Positions 1-9,315 of a DNA stretch of 64,000 nucleotides are shown here, piece by piece. The translations under genes and the position numbers were made by a program. The DNA lies in contig JBKEDS010000007.1 in the NCBI GenBank assembly GCA_047975545.1, positions 35,699 to 99,698 on the forward strand. The letters run 5' to 3'. Position 1 is the first letter of the stretch. Each line of letters begins with the position of its first letter. The notes beneath the pieces were generated by a model. It was not told the DNA's origin, searched no databases, and saw only the letters and a list, made by a program, of their open reading frames with translations. This stretch comes from JBKEDS01 sp047975545 (lineage in GTDB: Bacteria > Bacteroidota > Bacteroidia > Flavobacteriales > Flavobacteriaceae).

Positions 1-374
1 GCGTTGGAGTCTTTTTGGTAATAGGCCCAGGCACCAATATAGGTTTTGCCCTGCATGTTGCCCTGGCTTATTGTTTTTCCGTTGGAAGCCAGGAATTTTA
101 CCTCGGCAATATCGGTATCGGGGCTAAACAGTTTGGTTGCCGTTAAAACGGGTTTGCCTTTTATGTTTTTATAAAATTTGAACAACCCGGTTTCCTTGCC
201 GTGCAAAAATTCGCCTTCGTAGCGCAAAACCTCCGTTCCTTCAAAATTTTTCTTCCAAATACCGTGGCGTTTGCCGTTGGCATCTAACTGGTTTGTGGTT
301 TGCGAAAAAACCATAAAACCAAGACACAAATGAATGCCTATTATTAGTGTTTTTGTAGTTATTTTTTTTAACAT
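1..374 (-). CDS. MORN/YwqK-like repeat protein (N-terminal part only)
   Basis: Partial gene running off the left edge of the window. Reading the minus strand from the ATG at 374 gives an open frame of 124 codons with no stop. It starts MLKKITTKTLIIGIHLCLGF and has a hydrophobic signal peptide ending near FSQ. Then come MORN-2-like stretches (GKRHGIWKK, YEGEFLHGKETG, GKTYIGAW), the pattern of proteins labelled YwqK-family antitoxins. In Bacteroidota these are usually exported or envelope proteins of unknown role, and an antitoxin function is not supported here. It lies downstream of yidC in the same direction but is separated from it by a terminator. The function is unknown. Confidence 0.7.
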   Translation of the reverse strand, partial: MLKKITTKTLIIGIHLCLGFMVFSQTTNQLDANGKRHGIWKKNFEGTEVLRYEGEFLHGKETGLFKFYKNIKGKPVLTATKLFSPDTDIAEVKFLASNGKTISQGNMQGKTYIGAWAYYQKDSN

Positions 375-442
375 TAGTTACTGTTTTAATCTATAAACCG
401 CTAAGATTTTAAAACCTTGCAGGATTGTGTTTGCCATACAAA

Positions 443-466
443 AAAGCCGCCCAAACAGGCGGCTTT
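443..466 (-). terminator. Rho-independent terminator after yidC
   Basis: GCCGCC/GGCGGC stem (446-451 with 458-463) extended by three A-T pairs, with a 6-nt loop. On the minus strand the stem is followed by a run of T. It sits 5 nt past the yidC stop codon. Confidence 0.85.
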
Positions 467-470
467 AAAA

Positions 471-2369
471 TTACTTTTTACGCTTTTGTTGGGTTTGGCG
501 TTGTTGTTCGGCCTGCTCCATCATTTCTTTCATTTTTTGTTGGAAACGGCTTTCTTTTTTTGGCTTCTTTTTATTTTCCTGAATTTGGGCATGGATTTTA
601 TCCTCATCCAAAATATAGTTTTTAATTACCAAGATAATACCAATACTAATAAGGTTGGACACAAAGTAGTACAAACTCAAGCCCGAGGCGTAGTTGTTAA
701 AGAAAAACAGCATCATTATTGGCGAAAAGTACATCATGTACTTCATCATTTTGGCCATATCGGGCATGCCTTCCTGCGTGGGTTGCGATGCCATTTGGTC
801 GCCCGTAGTTAAGCGCATGTAAAAGAAAATAGCCACCGATGCCAATATGGGGAACAAACTTACGTGATCGCCATAAAACGGGATTTTAAAGGGTAGTTCG
901 GCAATGGTATCATAGGACGATAAATCGTCGGCCCACAGGAATTTTTTCTGCCTTAAATCGAACATCGAGGGAAAAAACTGGAACAGCGCATAAAATACGG
1001 GCAATTGTATTAATGCCGGTATACAGCCCGCCATAGGGCTTGCTCCCGCTTTGGTTTGCAGCGCCATGGTTTCTTGTTGCGCCTTCATTTTGTTGTCCTT
1101 GTACTTTTCGCGTATTTCGTCCAGTTCGGGCTTTAAAATTTTCATTTTGGCCTGCGACAAAAACTGCTTGTACTGCACGAACGACATAAGCAGCTTAATT
1201 AAAATAGTCATAACAATAATGGCTATACCATAAGGCAAAAAGCTACTTAAAAAGCTAAATAGCGGAATAAACAAATAACGGTTTATCCACCCGAAAATAC
1301 CCCAGCCCAGTGGCACCAGCTCATCTAAATTTCTACCGTAGGCATCCAACAGTTTATAATCGCTGGGGCCATAAAACCAATCCATGTTTTGGTTAAGCTC
1401 GCCACCCGAAAGCGCCAAGGGCATTTTGGCCGTAAAGGCTTTGGTGTACAGGGTATCCACATCTTCGTCCAATACCAAATTTTTGGCCGTTAGGGTCGTG
1501 GTTTTAAACGGTGTATCGGTTAGTAATACCGACGAAAAGAAGTGTTGTTTATAGCCAATCCACGTAACATCCTCAATGGTTTCCTCGGAATCCCTTGCGC
1601 CCGTGTAATCGTCTTTTCCGCCATCGTATTCGTAATGAATATCGGTGTATCGGTTTTCGTAGCTAATACTTTTGGCATGGCGATAACCTTTTAAGTCCCA
1701 ATCGAGGTTAATAGGCTGCGAGGCGTTAAACACATCGCTTAAACCTTGCGAACGCAGGGTAAAGCCCATCATGTAATCGCCTTGTTTTATTTCGTAGCGG
1801 TATTCCAAAAACTTACTTTCGGATACTTTTAGCTTCATGGAAACCACGGTAATATCGCCGTTTTTGGTTACCGTTGGTTCGAACAGCAAATCCTTGGTGT
1901 TTAAAATACGGCTGTCGGTTGTTCCAAAATTAATATTGAAATTGGCATTGCCATCCTTTATTAAATAGATGGGTTGGTTGTTGAAATCGACAAATTCCTT
2001 CAGTTTAACTTCGGATAAATAACCGCCCTTATTGCTGAATTTTAGGGCAAGAATATCGCTTTCAACAGCGGTTTCGCCTTCCGTGGTTTTTATTGCCGAA
2101 TAGGCAAAAGCACCCAATTTATTTTTTAGGCCTACAAGTTTTAACGAATCTGAAAGTTGTTCGGGTTGCTGAAAATCTTGCGCCGTGGTTGTAAGTGTGT
2201 CTTGTTGCTCTTGCGCCTTTTGCTGGGCTTCAACTTGTTCTTGCTTGGCTTTTTCTTGAGCTTCAAGCTCTTCTTGGGAGGGTTGGTTTTGCCAAAGCAT
2301 AAACATTAATATTCCGAAAATAAGCACAAAGCCTATTACCGAATTCAGGTCTAATTTCTTTTCTTCCAT
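471..2369 (-). CDS. yidC: Membrane protein insertase YidC
   Basis: Inserts and folds inner-membrane proteins, alone or with SecYEG. The 632-residue protein has the Gram-negative layout. There is an N-terminal transmembrane anchor (about 10-27) and a Q/E/K-rich coiled stretch (30-60). A large periplasmic beta domain follows to about 370. The conserved C-terminal helical core includes segments around GIAIIVMTILIKLLMSFVQY, AGCIPALIQLPVFYALFQFF and MMKYMMYFSPIMMLFFFNNY. The last ~40 residues are strongly basic and Q/K-rich, as in ribosome-contacting YidC tails. It follows pyrG in the same direction after a 165-nt gap, an order common in Bacteroidota. Start chosen at the ATG giving MEEKKLDLNSVIG. 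Confidence 0.97.
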   Translation of the reverse strand: MEEKKLDLNSVIGFVLIFGILMFMLWQNQPSQEELEAQEKAKQEQVEAQQKAQEQQDTLTTTAQDFQQPEQLSDSLKLVGLKNKLGAFAYSAIKTTEGETAVESDILALKFSNKGGYLSEVKLKEFVDFNNQPIYLIKDGNANFNINFGTTDSRILNTKDLLFEPTVTKNGDITVVSMKLKVSESKFLEYRYEIKQGDYMMGFTLRSQGLSDVFNASQPINLDWDLKGYRHAKSISYENRYTDIHYEYDGGKDDYTGARDSEETIEDVTWIGYKQHFFSSVLLTDTPFKTTTLTAKNLVLDEDVDTLYTKAFTAKMPLALSGGELNQNMDWFYGPSDYKLLDAYGRNLDELVPLGWGIFGWINRYLFIPLFSFLSSFLPYGIAIIVMTILIKLLMSFVQYKQFLSQAKMKILKPELDEIREKYKDNKMKAQQETMALQTKAGASPMAGCIPALIQLPVFYALFQFFPSMFDLRQKKFLWADDLSSYDTIAELPFKIPFYGDHVSLFPILASVAIFFYMRLTTGDQMASQPTQEGMPDMAKMMKYMMYFSPIMMLFFFNNYASGLSLYYFVSNLISIGIILVIKNYILDEDKIHAQIQENKKKPKKESRFQQKMKEMMEQAEQQRQTQQKRKK

Positions 2370-2397
2370 TTATACGTTTTATATTTTTTTTTGATGT

Positions 2398-2416
2398 GGT
2401 TTCGACAGGCTCAGCC
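2398..2416. repeat. Fragment resembling a flavobacterial dispersed repeat
   Basis: The yidC-pyrG spacer contains GGTTTCGACAGGCTCAGCC. From memory this matches a short motif scattered through many flavobacterial spacers. Only one copy is visible in this window, so the call rests on recollection, not on repetition seen here. Confidence 0.25.
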
Positions 2417-2534
2417 AACGATTTAATTCATTTCGACACGTTTCAATACATTCAACATATGAACTCAGCTATCGATTTTGAAATTTTTATCGTTTCAAAA
2501 AATTTTTATTTGTTATTCAAAAAACAATCCAATT

Positions 2535-4175
2535 TTAATTTTGTGCCAATCTGGCATTTGTATTTTTCTTTTTAAAGTTTAGGGCCGCCTTAACAAAGCC
2601 CACAAATAAGGGGTGCGGATTGGCTACGGTACTTTTATATTCGGGGTGGTACTGTACGCCCACAAACCAAGGATGGCTGGGCAGTTCCACGATTTCCACC
2701 AAGCCCGTATCGGGGTTTAGGCCTGTGGCTTTCATGCCTGCGGCCTCAATGGCTTCTTTATATTTGCCGTTAAACTCGTAGCGGTGCCTGTGGCGTTCGC
2801 TTATATGCTCGGATTTGTAAATGTTGCTTACTATGCTACCCATTTTCAAATCGCAGTTCCAAGCGCCTAAACGCATGGTGCCGCCCTTGTGGGTTACGGT
2901 TTTCTGGCTTGCCATTAAATCGATTACCGGGTTTTTGGTATTGGGCGTCATTTCGGTCGAGTCGGCATCTTTTAAACCGAGAACGTTTCTGGAAAACTCG
3001 ATAACCGCCATTTGCATGCCCAAACAAATTCCGAAATAGGGAATATTGTTTTCGCGCACGTACTTTACGGCATCAATTTTGCCTTCTATGCCACGCTCGC
3101 CAAATCCGGGCGCTACCAAAACGCCGTCGAGGTGCCCCAGTTTTAAGGCCACGTTGTCTTGGTTTATGTATTCGGAGTGTACCGATTCTACATTTACCTT
3201 TACCTCGTTTTCGGCCCCGGCATGGATAAAGGCTTCGAGAATAGATTTATAGGAATCCTGCAACTCTACATATTTCCCAATTAAACCAATGGTTATTTCT
3301 GTTTTAGGGTTTTTATGGCGTTTTAAAAAGGCATTCCATTTGGCAATATCGGGGGTTGAGGATTTTAAGCCTAATTTTTTAAGTACCACTTTATCCAAGC
3401 CTTGTTCCAACATTAAATTGGGCACATCGTAAATGGTCGAGGCATCGATGGATTGTATTACGGCTTCTTCCCTAACGTTACAGAACAATGCTAATTTACG
3501 GCGCAAATCGGCTGGTAAATCGTGCTCGGTACGGCATACCAAAATATCGGCCTGTACGCCGCTTTCCATTAGGGTTTTTACGCTGTGCTGCGTGGGCTTG
3601 GTTTTTAGTTCGCCCGCTGCGGCCAAAAACGGCACTAAGGTTAGGTGGATAACAATGCCGTTATTTTCGCCCAAATCCCAGCGTAATTGGCGTACGGCCT
3701 CGATGTATGGCAGGGATTCTATATCGCCTACCGTGCCGCCGATTTCGGTTATAATAATATCGTAATCGCCAGACTTGCCAAGTTGTTGGATGCGGTGTTT
3801 AATTTCGTCGGTTATATGCGGAATAACCTGAACGGTTTTTCCAAGGAATTCGCCTTTGCGTTCTTTTTCAATAACACTTTGGTAAATACGCCCCGTGGTT
3901 ACGTTATTGGCTTGGCTTGTGGGTACGTTTAAAAAGCGCTCGTAGTGGCCCAGGTCCAAATCGGTTTCGGCACCGTCTTCGGTAACGTAACATTCGCCAT
4001 GCTCGTAGGGGTTTAGTGTTCCCGGGTCTACGTTAATGTACGGGTCTAACTTTTGAATGGTTACACGGTAACCCTGTGCCTGTAATAATTTGGCCAGCGA
4101 GGCCGCTATAATGCCTTTTCCTAATGAAGATGTAACGCCTCCGGTTACAAAAATGTATTTTGCTTTACTTGTCAT
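2535..4175 (-). CDS. pyrG: CTP synthase
   Basis: Makes CTP from UTP, ATP and glutamine, the last step of pyrimidine nucleotide synthesis. The 546-residue length is normal. The synthase domain begins with KYIFVTGGVTSSLGKGIIAA and carries the P-loop (GGVTSSLGKG, residues 12-21). The glutamine amidotransferase domain has its catalytic Cys384 in GICLGMQMA and the His/Glu pair in QYHPEY near residue 520. It is transcribed toward yidC. Overlapping TAAATTTG and TAATTTTG boxes on the minus strand (4196-4211) lie about 25 nt upstream and fit the Bacteroidota -7 consensus, though no convincing -33 TTG is seen. Confidence 0.98.
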   Translation of the reverse strand: MTSKAKYIFVTGGVTSSLGKGIIAASLAKLLQAQGYRVTIQKLDPYINVDPGTLNPYEHGECYVTEDGAETDLDLGHYERFLNVPTSQANNVTTGRIYQSVIEKERKGEFLGKTVQVIPHITDEIKHRIQQLGKSGDYDIIITEIGGTVGDIESLPYIEAVRQLRWDLGENNGIVIHLTLVPFLAAAGELKTKPTQHSVKTLMESGVQADILVCRTEHDLPADLRRKLALFCNVREEAVIQSIDASTIYDVPNLMLEQGLDKVVLKKLGLKSSTPDIAKWNAFLKRHKNPKTEITIGLIGKYVELQDSYKSILEAFIHAGAENEVKVNVESVHSEYINQDNVALKLGHLDGVLVAPGFGERGIEGKIDAVKYVRENNIPYFGICLGMQMAVIEFSRNVLGLKDADSTEMTPNTKNPVIDLMASQKTVTHKGGTMRLGAWNCDLKMGSIVSNIYKSEHISERHRHRYEFNGKYKEAIEAAGMKATGLNPDTGLVEIVELPSHPWFVGVQYHPEYKSTVANPHPLFVGFVKAALNFKKKNTNARLAQN

Positions 4176-4261
4176 GTTGCGCTTTTAAACGCAGGCAAAT
4201 TTACAAAATTAAAACAGTTATTTAAGAAAAGATTTTTAGTTATTTATTTGGGGTTATCAAC

Positions 4262-4305
4262 AAAAAAACAAGGACTGCTAAAATACAGGCTGCCCTTGTT
4301 TTTTT
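4262..4305 (-). terminator. Terminator after the response regulator
   Basis: Twelve-base-pair stem AAAAAAACAAGG/CCTTGTTTTTTT (4262-4273 with 4294-4305) with an interrupted inner stem. Symmetric A/T runs mean it can work on either strand. It lies between the response-regulator stop and the pyrG promoter region. Confidence 0.65.
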
Positions 4306-4355
4306 GATTAACGAAATTATGAATTTGTTAATTGTTATCGGGTTTTAATTCAATG

Positions 4356-5060
4356 CTACTCGTTTACCACCAACCTAAAGCCTTCGCCGTGGATGTTTAA
4401 AATTTCCACTTTTTCGTCCTGCTTTAAGTATTTTCGCAACTTGGCTATGTACACGTCCATACTGCGGGAGGTAAAGTAATTATCGTCGCGCCATATTTTG
4501 GTGAGTGCCAATTCGCGTGGCATTAAATCGTTTTCGTGCAAGGCCAATAGGCGTAATAATTCGTTTTCTTTTGGCGATAGTTTTATGGGTTCGCCACCGT
4601 TGAAACGCAAAAATCGCAGTTTGGAGTTTAAATCGAAACGCCCGATTTTAAATTCGAATTGTTTACTGTCGGAAACCGTTTCGGTAGCCTTGCGCTGCAT
4701 AATGGCCTTTATTTTCATGAGCAGCACCTCGCTGTCGAAGGGTTTGTTCAGGTAGTCATCGGCGCCTACTTTGTAGCCTTTTAGCACGTCTTCCTTCATG
4801 GTTTTGGCGGTTAGGAACACGATTGGTACATCGGTGTTTTTTTCGCGTATTTCTTTTGCTAACGTAAAACCGTCCTTATAGGGCATCATAACGTCCAAGA
4901 TGCACAAATCGAAATCGTCTTTTTTAAATTTCTCAAAGCCTTCCATACCGTTTTTGGCGTGGGTAACGTCGTAATCGTTCATAACGAGATAGTCCTTGAG
5001 AATGGTTCCAAAATTCGGGTCGTCTTCTACCAGTAATATTTTCTTTTTAATTTCTTCCAT
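4356..5060 (-). CDS. OmpR-family response regulator (RprY-like)
   Basis: DNA-binding output protein of a two-component system. The receiver domain (about 5-120) has the acidic pair VEDD (11-14), phospho-acceptor Asp56 in ILDVMMPYKDG, a Thr in VFLTAKT and a Lys in NKPF. A winged-helix Trans_reg_C domain follows (about 140-232; SPKENELLRLLALHEND and SMDVYIAKLRKYL). The 234-residue length is normal. It starts 3 nt after the stop of the histidine-kinase gene, so the pair is surely co-transcribed. The architecture resembles RprY of Bacteroides; the target genes cannot be read from the sequence. Confidence 0.93.
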   Translation of the reverse strand: MEEIKKKILLVEDDPNFGTILKDYLVMNDYDVTHAKNGMEGFEKFKKDDFDLCILDVMMPYKDGFTLAKEIREKNTDVPIVFLTAKTMKEDVLKGYKVGADDYLNKPFDSEVLLMKIKAIMQRKATETVSDSKQFEFKIGRFDLNSKLRFLRFNGGEPIKLSPKENELLRLLALHENDLMPRELALTKIWRDDNYFTSRSMDVYIAKLRKYLKQDEKVEILNIHGEGFRLVVNE

Positions 5061-5063
5061 AAT

Positions 5064-6635
5064 TTATGATATTAACGGAAGCTTGATTATAAACGTGCTT
5101 CCTTTGTCTTTTTCACTTTCTACCGATACGTGGCCTTGGTGGTCGTCCACAATGCTTTTTACATAGGCCAAGCCCAAGCCGTGCCCTTTTACGTTGTGGA
5201 TGTTTCCGGTGTGCTCGCGGTAAAATTTTTCGAACACCCGCTTTACGGCAACTTTGCTCATGCCGCTGCCATGGTCCTTGATTTTTAATAATATGTTGTT
5301 GCCAATATTTTCGGTATACACCTCGATTTCGGGTGCATTTGGCGAATATTTTATGGCATTGTCCAATATGTTAACAATAACGTTTGTAAAGTGGCTTTCG
5401 TTTGCAAGTACCGAGGTGTTAGTGGCGTTTAAGGCTGTTTTTATGTGGCCTTGGCGGTCTTCCACGATAAGCTCGACGTGGGTTAGGGCGTCTTCTATCA
5501 ACTCGTGCAAATCCAAGCGTTCTTTACTTATGTTAAGTTCTTTTTTTTCTAATTTAGATATTCTTAAAACGTTTTCCACTTGGGCGTGCATGCGTTTGTT
5601 TTCTTCCTTTATCATGGACAAATACCGCATGACCTTATCCTTATCGCCAATAATTTTCGGGTTTTTTATGGAGTCCAATGCCAAATTAATGGTGGCTATG
5701 GGTGTTTTAAACTCGTGGGTCATGTTGTTGATAAAGTCGGTTTTTATTTCGGAAATACGGCGCTGTTTTACTAACTGGTATAAAGTACTGGAATAGGCTA
5801 TTATTATAATTAGCGTAAAAATAATCGATAACATTACCATGCCCAAGATACCGGAAAGAATAAACTTTTTTCCATGGGGAAAGTTTACCAAAAGCCTGTA
5901 AAGGCTTCTGTTGTTTTCGTCGTAAAAAATAGGAACGCTAAAGTTGTCGGCCTTATTTTCAAAACCGTTGCTTTTTACTTTTGTTGCCAAATCGCCGCTG
6001 TAAATGGCAAATTCAAAATCGGTGTTAATACTGTCCTTTATTAGCCGTTCCTTTAACAGCCCTTGTATTTTATCGGCCGAAACCCGCTGATGTATGGGGT
6101 ACGATTTGGACAGGGCCTTAAAACTTTTTTCGAAATTAATGCGCTGGGCATCGGGCATAATACCGCTACGGATAATTTTGGCTATGGGGTCGCGTATTAT
6201 TTGTTTGTTTTCAACGTTGATGTTCCTATAGCTTTCCATGGACGATGCTCCTATTATTGAGGAAACATCGAGACTATCTAAACCTATGTCAAAGAGCGAG
6301 GATGTTAATTTGTAATTGTCCTCCAACACATTGCTCCTGTAAATAAGCGTTTCTTTTGTGTTGTTGTTTTGCTGGTAGATAAACAGTTGCGACACGGCTG
6401 TTGAATCGACGTTTTCCTGACTGCTTATCAGGTTTTGGAACTTATCGAAATAGGTTGAAATTTCGTTTTCCTGTATGTTGTTGGACACGTAGTTTAAAGC
6501 CTTGTCGACATTAAACCTAAACCGTGCTTTTTCGTTTTCTACCGCTCCCTTTATATAGTACATTTGAACGAATATAATCCCGATTAGGGACAGGCTCATT
6601 AATACGATTAGGAGGACAAACAGTTTTTTACTCAT
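5064..6635 (-). CDS. Sensor histidine kinase (RprX-like)
   Basis: Membrane sensor kinase partnering the adjacent response regulator. It has two transmembrane segments (about 5-26 and 258-282) flanking a periplasmic sensor region of some 230 residues with no recognised domain. A HisKA dimerisation domain follows, with phospho-acceptor His307 in NNMTHEFKTPIATIN, then an HATPase domain with N, G1 and G2 boxes (NILDNAIKYSP, KDHGSGMSK, HGLGLAYVKSIV). I start at the ATG at 6635 (MSKKLF). The in-frame TTG three codons earlier lies inside a TAATTTTG box (6642-6649) that probably is the promoter -7 element, which would make the leader very short. Confidence 0.93.
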   Translation of the reverse strand: MSKKLFVLLIVLMSLSLIGIIFVQMYYIKGAVENEKARFRFNVDKALNYVSNNIQENEISTYFDKFQNLISSQENVDSTAVSQLFIYQQNNNTKETLIYRSNVLEDNYKLTSSLFDIGLDSLDVSSIIGASSMESYRNINVENKQIIRDPIAKIIRSGIMPDAQRINFEKSFKALSKSYPIHQRVSADKIQGLLKERLIKDSINTDFEFAIYSGDLATKVKSNGFENKADNFSVPIFYDENNRSLYRLLVNFPHGKKFILSGILGMVMLSIIFTLIIIIAYSSTLYQLVKQRRISEIKTDFINNMTHEFKTPIATINLALDSIKNPKIIGDKDKVMRYLSMIKEENKRMHAQVENVLRISKLEKKELNISKERLDLHELIEDALTHVELIVEDRQGHIKTALNATNTSVLANESHFTNVIVNILDNAIKYSPNAPEIEVYTENIGNNILLKIKDHGSGMSKVAVKRVFEKFYREHTGNIHNVKGHGLGLAYVKSIVDDHQGHVSVESEKDKGSTFIIKLPLIS

Positions 6636-6714
6636 TAAGGTCAAAATTACTATTTTAACATTTAGCCGTAGGGGGTTTTAACCTTACATTAACAAAAATG
6701 TTAAAATTTTTCGA

Positions 6715-7302
6715 TTAACTATTCTTACCAATAATTGTGTTGTGGATATGGCACACTTGGGCTTGGGTGTTTGCCAACAGGGTGTTTTTAATAACGTAAT
6801 CGGACAGTTTTATTTTATGCTCGTCCGTCCATTGGTTTTGCATAATGGCGTTTATTTTATCCTTGGTCGTGGTATCGCGCTTTAACACGCGCTCAATACG
6901 CATTTTTTTGGGCGCTACAACCGTTATAACGGCATCGCATTGTTTGTAGTTGCCGTTTTCGAACAGTATGGCGGCTTCTTTTATAACATAGGGCGTTTTT
7001 TGTTTTGAAACCCATTTTTTAAAATGATTGGCCACTTTGGGGTGCACTATGGCGTTCATTTTTTCGAGATACGTTTTATCGTTAAAAATAATATTGGCAA
7101 TAAACGGGCGGTTTAATTGATCTTCGGTATAGGCCCTTTTGCCAAAAAGCGCTATAAGTTTCCGCTTAATTATTTTTGAAGTTACCATGAGTTTTTTAGC
7201 CTCGTCGTCGGCAATATAAACGGGTATGCCCAAGTTTGAAAACATGGTGGCCACGGTTGTTTTTCCGCTACCAATCCCTCCTGTAAGCCCTATTATTTTC
7301 AT
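6715..7302 (-). CDS. coaE: Dephospho-CoA kinase
   Basis: Phosphorylates dephospho-CoA on the ribose 3'-OH, the last step of coenzyme A synthesis. The 195-residue protein has a P-loop at its start (GLTGGIGSGKTTVA), the CoA-domain motif YIADDEAKKLM, and the lid and base-binding region AAILFENGNYKQCDAVITVVAP. It is last in a minus-strand run after the glycosyltransferase and YbbR genes, with a 16-nt gap, so co-transcription is likely. The coaBC gene at 13.1-14.3 kb supplies earlier steps of the same pathway. Confidence 0.95.
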   Translation of the reverse strand: MKIIGLTGGIGSGKTTVATMFSNLGIPVYIADDEAKKLMVTSKIIKRKLIALFGKRAYTEDQLNRPFIANIIFNDKTYLEKMNAIVHPKVANHFKKWVSKQKTPYVIKEAAILFENGNYKQCDAVITVVAPKKMRIERVLKRDTTTKDKINAIMQNQWTDEHKIKLSDYVIKNTLLANTQAQVCHIHNTIIGKNS

Positions 7303-7318
7303 GGTTTACTGTTTTTTC

Positions 7319-8278
7319 TCATTTCACGATAATAAACTCAACATGTTGGTTGCCTATACTTACACGTTTGGCCTGTTTTGGCGCTTTTACCAATTTTGGG
7401 GTTAAAAAGGACTGCCCTTTTATTAACGTATTAAAATCGCAAACCGCTTTAAAATCGGTTTCGGTTATACCGTTAAATTGGCTTAAACTAACATAATACG
7501 TTACATTTATTTTTTTAGGGAAGAATTTTATTTTAAGGCCTTCGGGAATATTAACCACCTCGACCGGGATTGTTAAGGTGCCTTCCGTAAATTTTTCAAC
7601 TTGGGCGCTTAAAACTGCACTGGAAGCAGAAAATTTAAGGCTTTCGGAAACTTTTGGGAGTTTTAATTTCACGGCTTGGTTAATATTGGCTTTAGCATCT
7701 TTTAAAATAACTTGCTCGGTTTCAGCACTTTTAATTTTTGAAACTATTTCCGCAGCCCCAATAACAGTTACCGAATCGGGCTGCAGCACGTAATCGTCCA
7801 GCACGTCGTACCCCAAACTATACGTAATTTTCGATTTTAACTTTATGGGTATTTTTTTTACCATGTTAACATCGAACCTAAAAAACAAGGTGTCCGGATT
7901 TATATTAAACAATTCCACATTTTTGTTAAATTGGGTATTGCCCACATAAGCGGCCGATTTGTGCCAAACAAAAACCGAATCCTTTTTATAAACGTCCTTA
8001 CTAAAATCCACCGTTATTTTTGGCTGCCCAATATAATAGCCCAACCACCTAAAACCATTGGTTTTTAGGGTGGCTTCCAAAACGGTTGAATCGTTTAAAA
8101 CCACAATATCGTCTGGCACGTTTAATGTTTCCACCTTAATGGGAATGGTGTTGGTGTAAAACTTTGATAGCTTTGTTAATATTAAAATAGAAAACGCCAA
8201 AAACAAGAACAAAAAAAACACGTGAATCCGTTTTGTTCTTATGGACGCCAATAATTCCGATTTTAACTTTTTAAGCAT
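7319..8278 (-). CDS. YbbR-like (CdaR-family) domain protein
   Basis: Single-pass envelope protein of 319 residues. There is a short basic cytoplasmic N terminus, one transmembrane helix (about 20-37, IHVFFLFLFLAFSILILTKL), then YbbR-type beta repeats (for example IPIKVETLNVPDDIVVL and LTIPVEVVNIPEGLKIKFFP). In Firmicutes CdaR regulates the diadenylate cyclase CdaA, but no cdaA gene is nearby, so that role cannot be transferred. Its start codon overlaps the stop of the glycosyltransferase by one base (TAATG), pointing to translational coupling, and coaE follows by 16 nt. Confidence 0.8.
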   Translation of the reverse strand: MLKKLKSELLASIRTKRIHVFFLFLFLAFSILILTKLSKFYTNTIPIKVETLNVPDDIVVLNDSTVLEATLKTNGFRWLGYYIGQPKITVDFSKDVYKKDSVFVWHKSAAYVGNTQFNKNVELFNINPDTLFFRFDVNMVKKIPIKLKSKITYSLGYDVLDDYVLQPDSVTVIGAAEIVSKIKSAETEQVILKDAKANINQAVKLKLPKVSESLKFSASSAVLSAQVEKFTEGTLTIPVEVVNIPEGLKIKFFPKKINVTYYVSLSQFNGITETDFKAVCDFNTLIKGQSFLTPKLVKAPKQAKRVSIGNQHVEFIIVK

Positions 8279-9282
8279 TACGATTTAAAAAACAAGTTAG
8301 GAAAATACACTTCCGGTTTTTTGTTGAAAACAGCAACAGCAACGGTCGATTTTAAAAACCCAAAACCATAGCCAAAAAACTGTACCGTTATGGCCACAAG
8401 CGATAAAAAAGCAACCCATATATTTTTAGTTGAAATTAGCGCCAAAACAAAAGCCACAACATAATACACAAGATAAAGCAAAAACGGCCATTTAATACCA
8501 AACAAAAACAACAAAACCGACAATAACAGCCCCATGCTAAAACACGTAGGAAACCAATAGGTTATTTTTTTTGTTGAAGGGTGCCACTTGTTAAGTATGG
8601 GGCGCACCAAGCCAAATTTATTAACCTGTTTATAAAATTTGCGCCACGATATCCGACGTTTGTGGTATACGTAAGCCTCGGGAATTAAAGCAGTTTTAAA
8701 GCCCAAATACCACAAACGGATGGACAAATCGGGGTCCTCGCCCGGATGTATTAAACCAAAACCGCCCGAGGCCAAAAACGCCTTTTTGGAAAGCCCCATA
8801 TTAAAACTACGGGGCTGAAAAGTATTTACGCTATTTGTATTGCCCCGAATGCCGCCCGTGGTAATAAACGAGGTCATAGCAAAATTAATAGCCTTTTGCA
8901 AAGCCGTAAACGATTGGTGCGCCGTATCGGGGCCGCCAAAGCAATCGACATAATTTTTTTCCAAGCCCGCTTTTGCTGCGGTTAAATAATGGGGCGGCAA
9001 AATACAATCGGAATCCAGAATGATAAAATAATTACCTTTTGCCCTTTGCATGCCGTAGTTTCGGGAATCGCCAGGCCCTGAATTTTCTTTAAAATAATAT
9101 GAAATATCGAGCTTACCGCTATATTTTGCTACAATTTCTTTTGAGGGTATATTAGAACCATCTTCAACAATTACAATTTCAAACGGCAAATCGGTTTCCA
9201 TTTTGGAAAAACTTTGCAAAAGCTCGTCCGTTTCGTCAGGACGATTGTAAACGGGGATAATAAACGAAAACTGTAATTGCAT
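8278..9282 (-). CDS. GT2 glycosyltransferase with C-terminal membrane helices
   Basis: Family 2 glycosyltransferase acting at the inner membrane, probably on a lipid-linked sugar. The GT-A fold starts with FSFIIPVYNRPDETDELLQSF. It has VIVEDGS, then the DSD metal-binding motif in IILDSDCILPP (about 90-92), and the acceptor-region motif GEDPDLSIRLWYLG (an ED-type catalytic acid). Three hydrophobic helices follow (about 245-310), and the protein ends KPEVYFPNLFFKS. I use the ATG at 9282. The TTG two codons upstream is part of a TACATTTG promoter box. It heads the glycosyltransferase-YbbR-coaE run. The substrate is unknown. Confidence 0.85.
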   Translation of the reverse strand: MQLQFSFIIPVYNRPDETDELLQSFSKMETDLPFEIVIVEDGSNIPSKEIVAKYSGKLDISYYFKENSGPGDSRNYGMQRAKGNYFIILDSDCILPPHYLTAAKAGLEKNYVDCFGGPDTAHQSFTALQKAINFAMTSFITTGGIRGNTNSVNTFQPRSFNMGLSKKAFLASGGFGLIHPGEDPDLSIRLWYLGFKTALIPEAYVYHKRRISWRKFYKQVNKFGLVRPILNKWHPSTKKITYWFPTCFSMGLLLSVLLFLFGIKWPFLLYLVYYVVAFVLALISTKNIWVAFLSLVAITVQFFGYGFGFLKSTVAVAVFNKKPEVYFPNLFFKS

Positions 9283-9285
9283 GCA

Positions 9286-9315
9286 CAAATGTAACTAATA
9301 CCAATTTCACATCAA
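9286..9315 (-). promoter_or_regulatory. Candidate promoter of the GT2-YbbR-coaE operon
   Basis: On the minus strand TTG (9315-9313), a 19-nt spacer, then TACATTTG (9293-9286) matches the Bacteroidota consensus TTG-N17-23-TAnnTTTG. The start codon is only 3 nt past the -7 box, so the transcript would be almost or fully leaderless. The -33 TTG lies inside the end of the adjacent hairpin element. Confidence 0.45.
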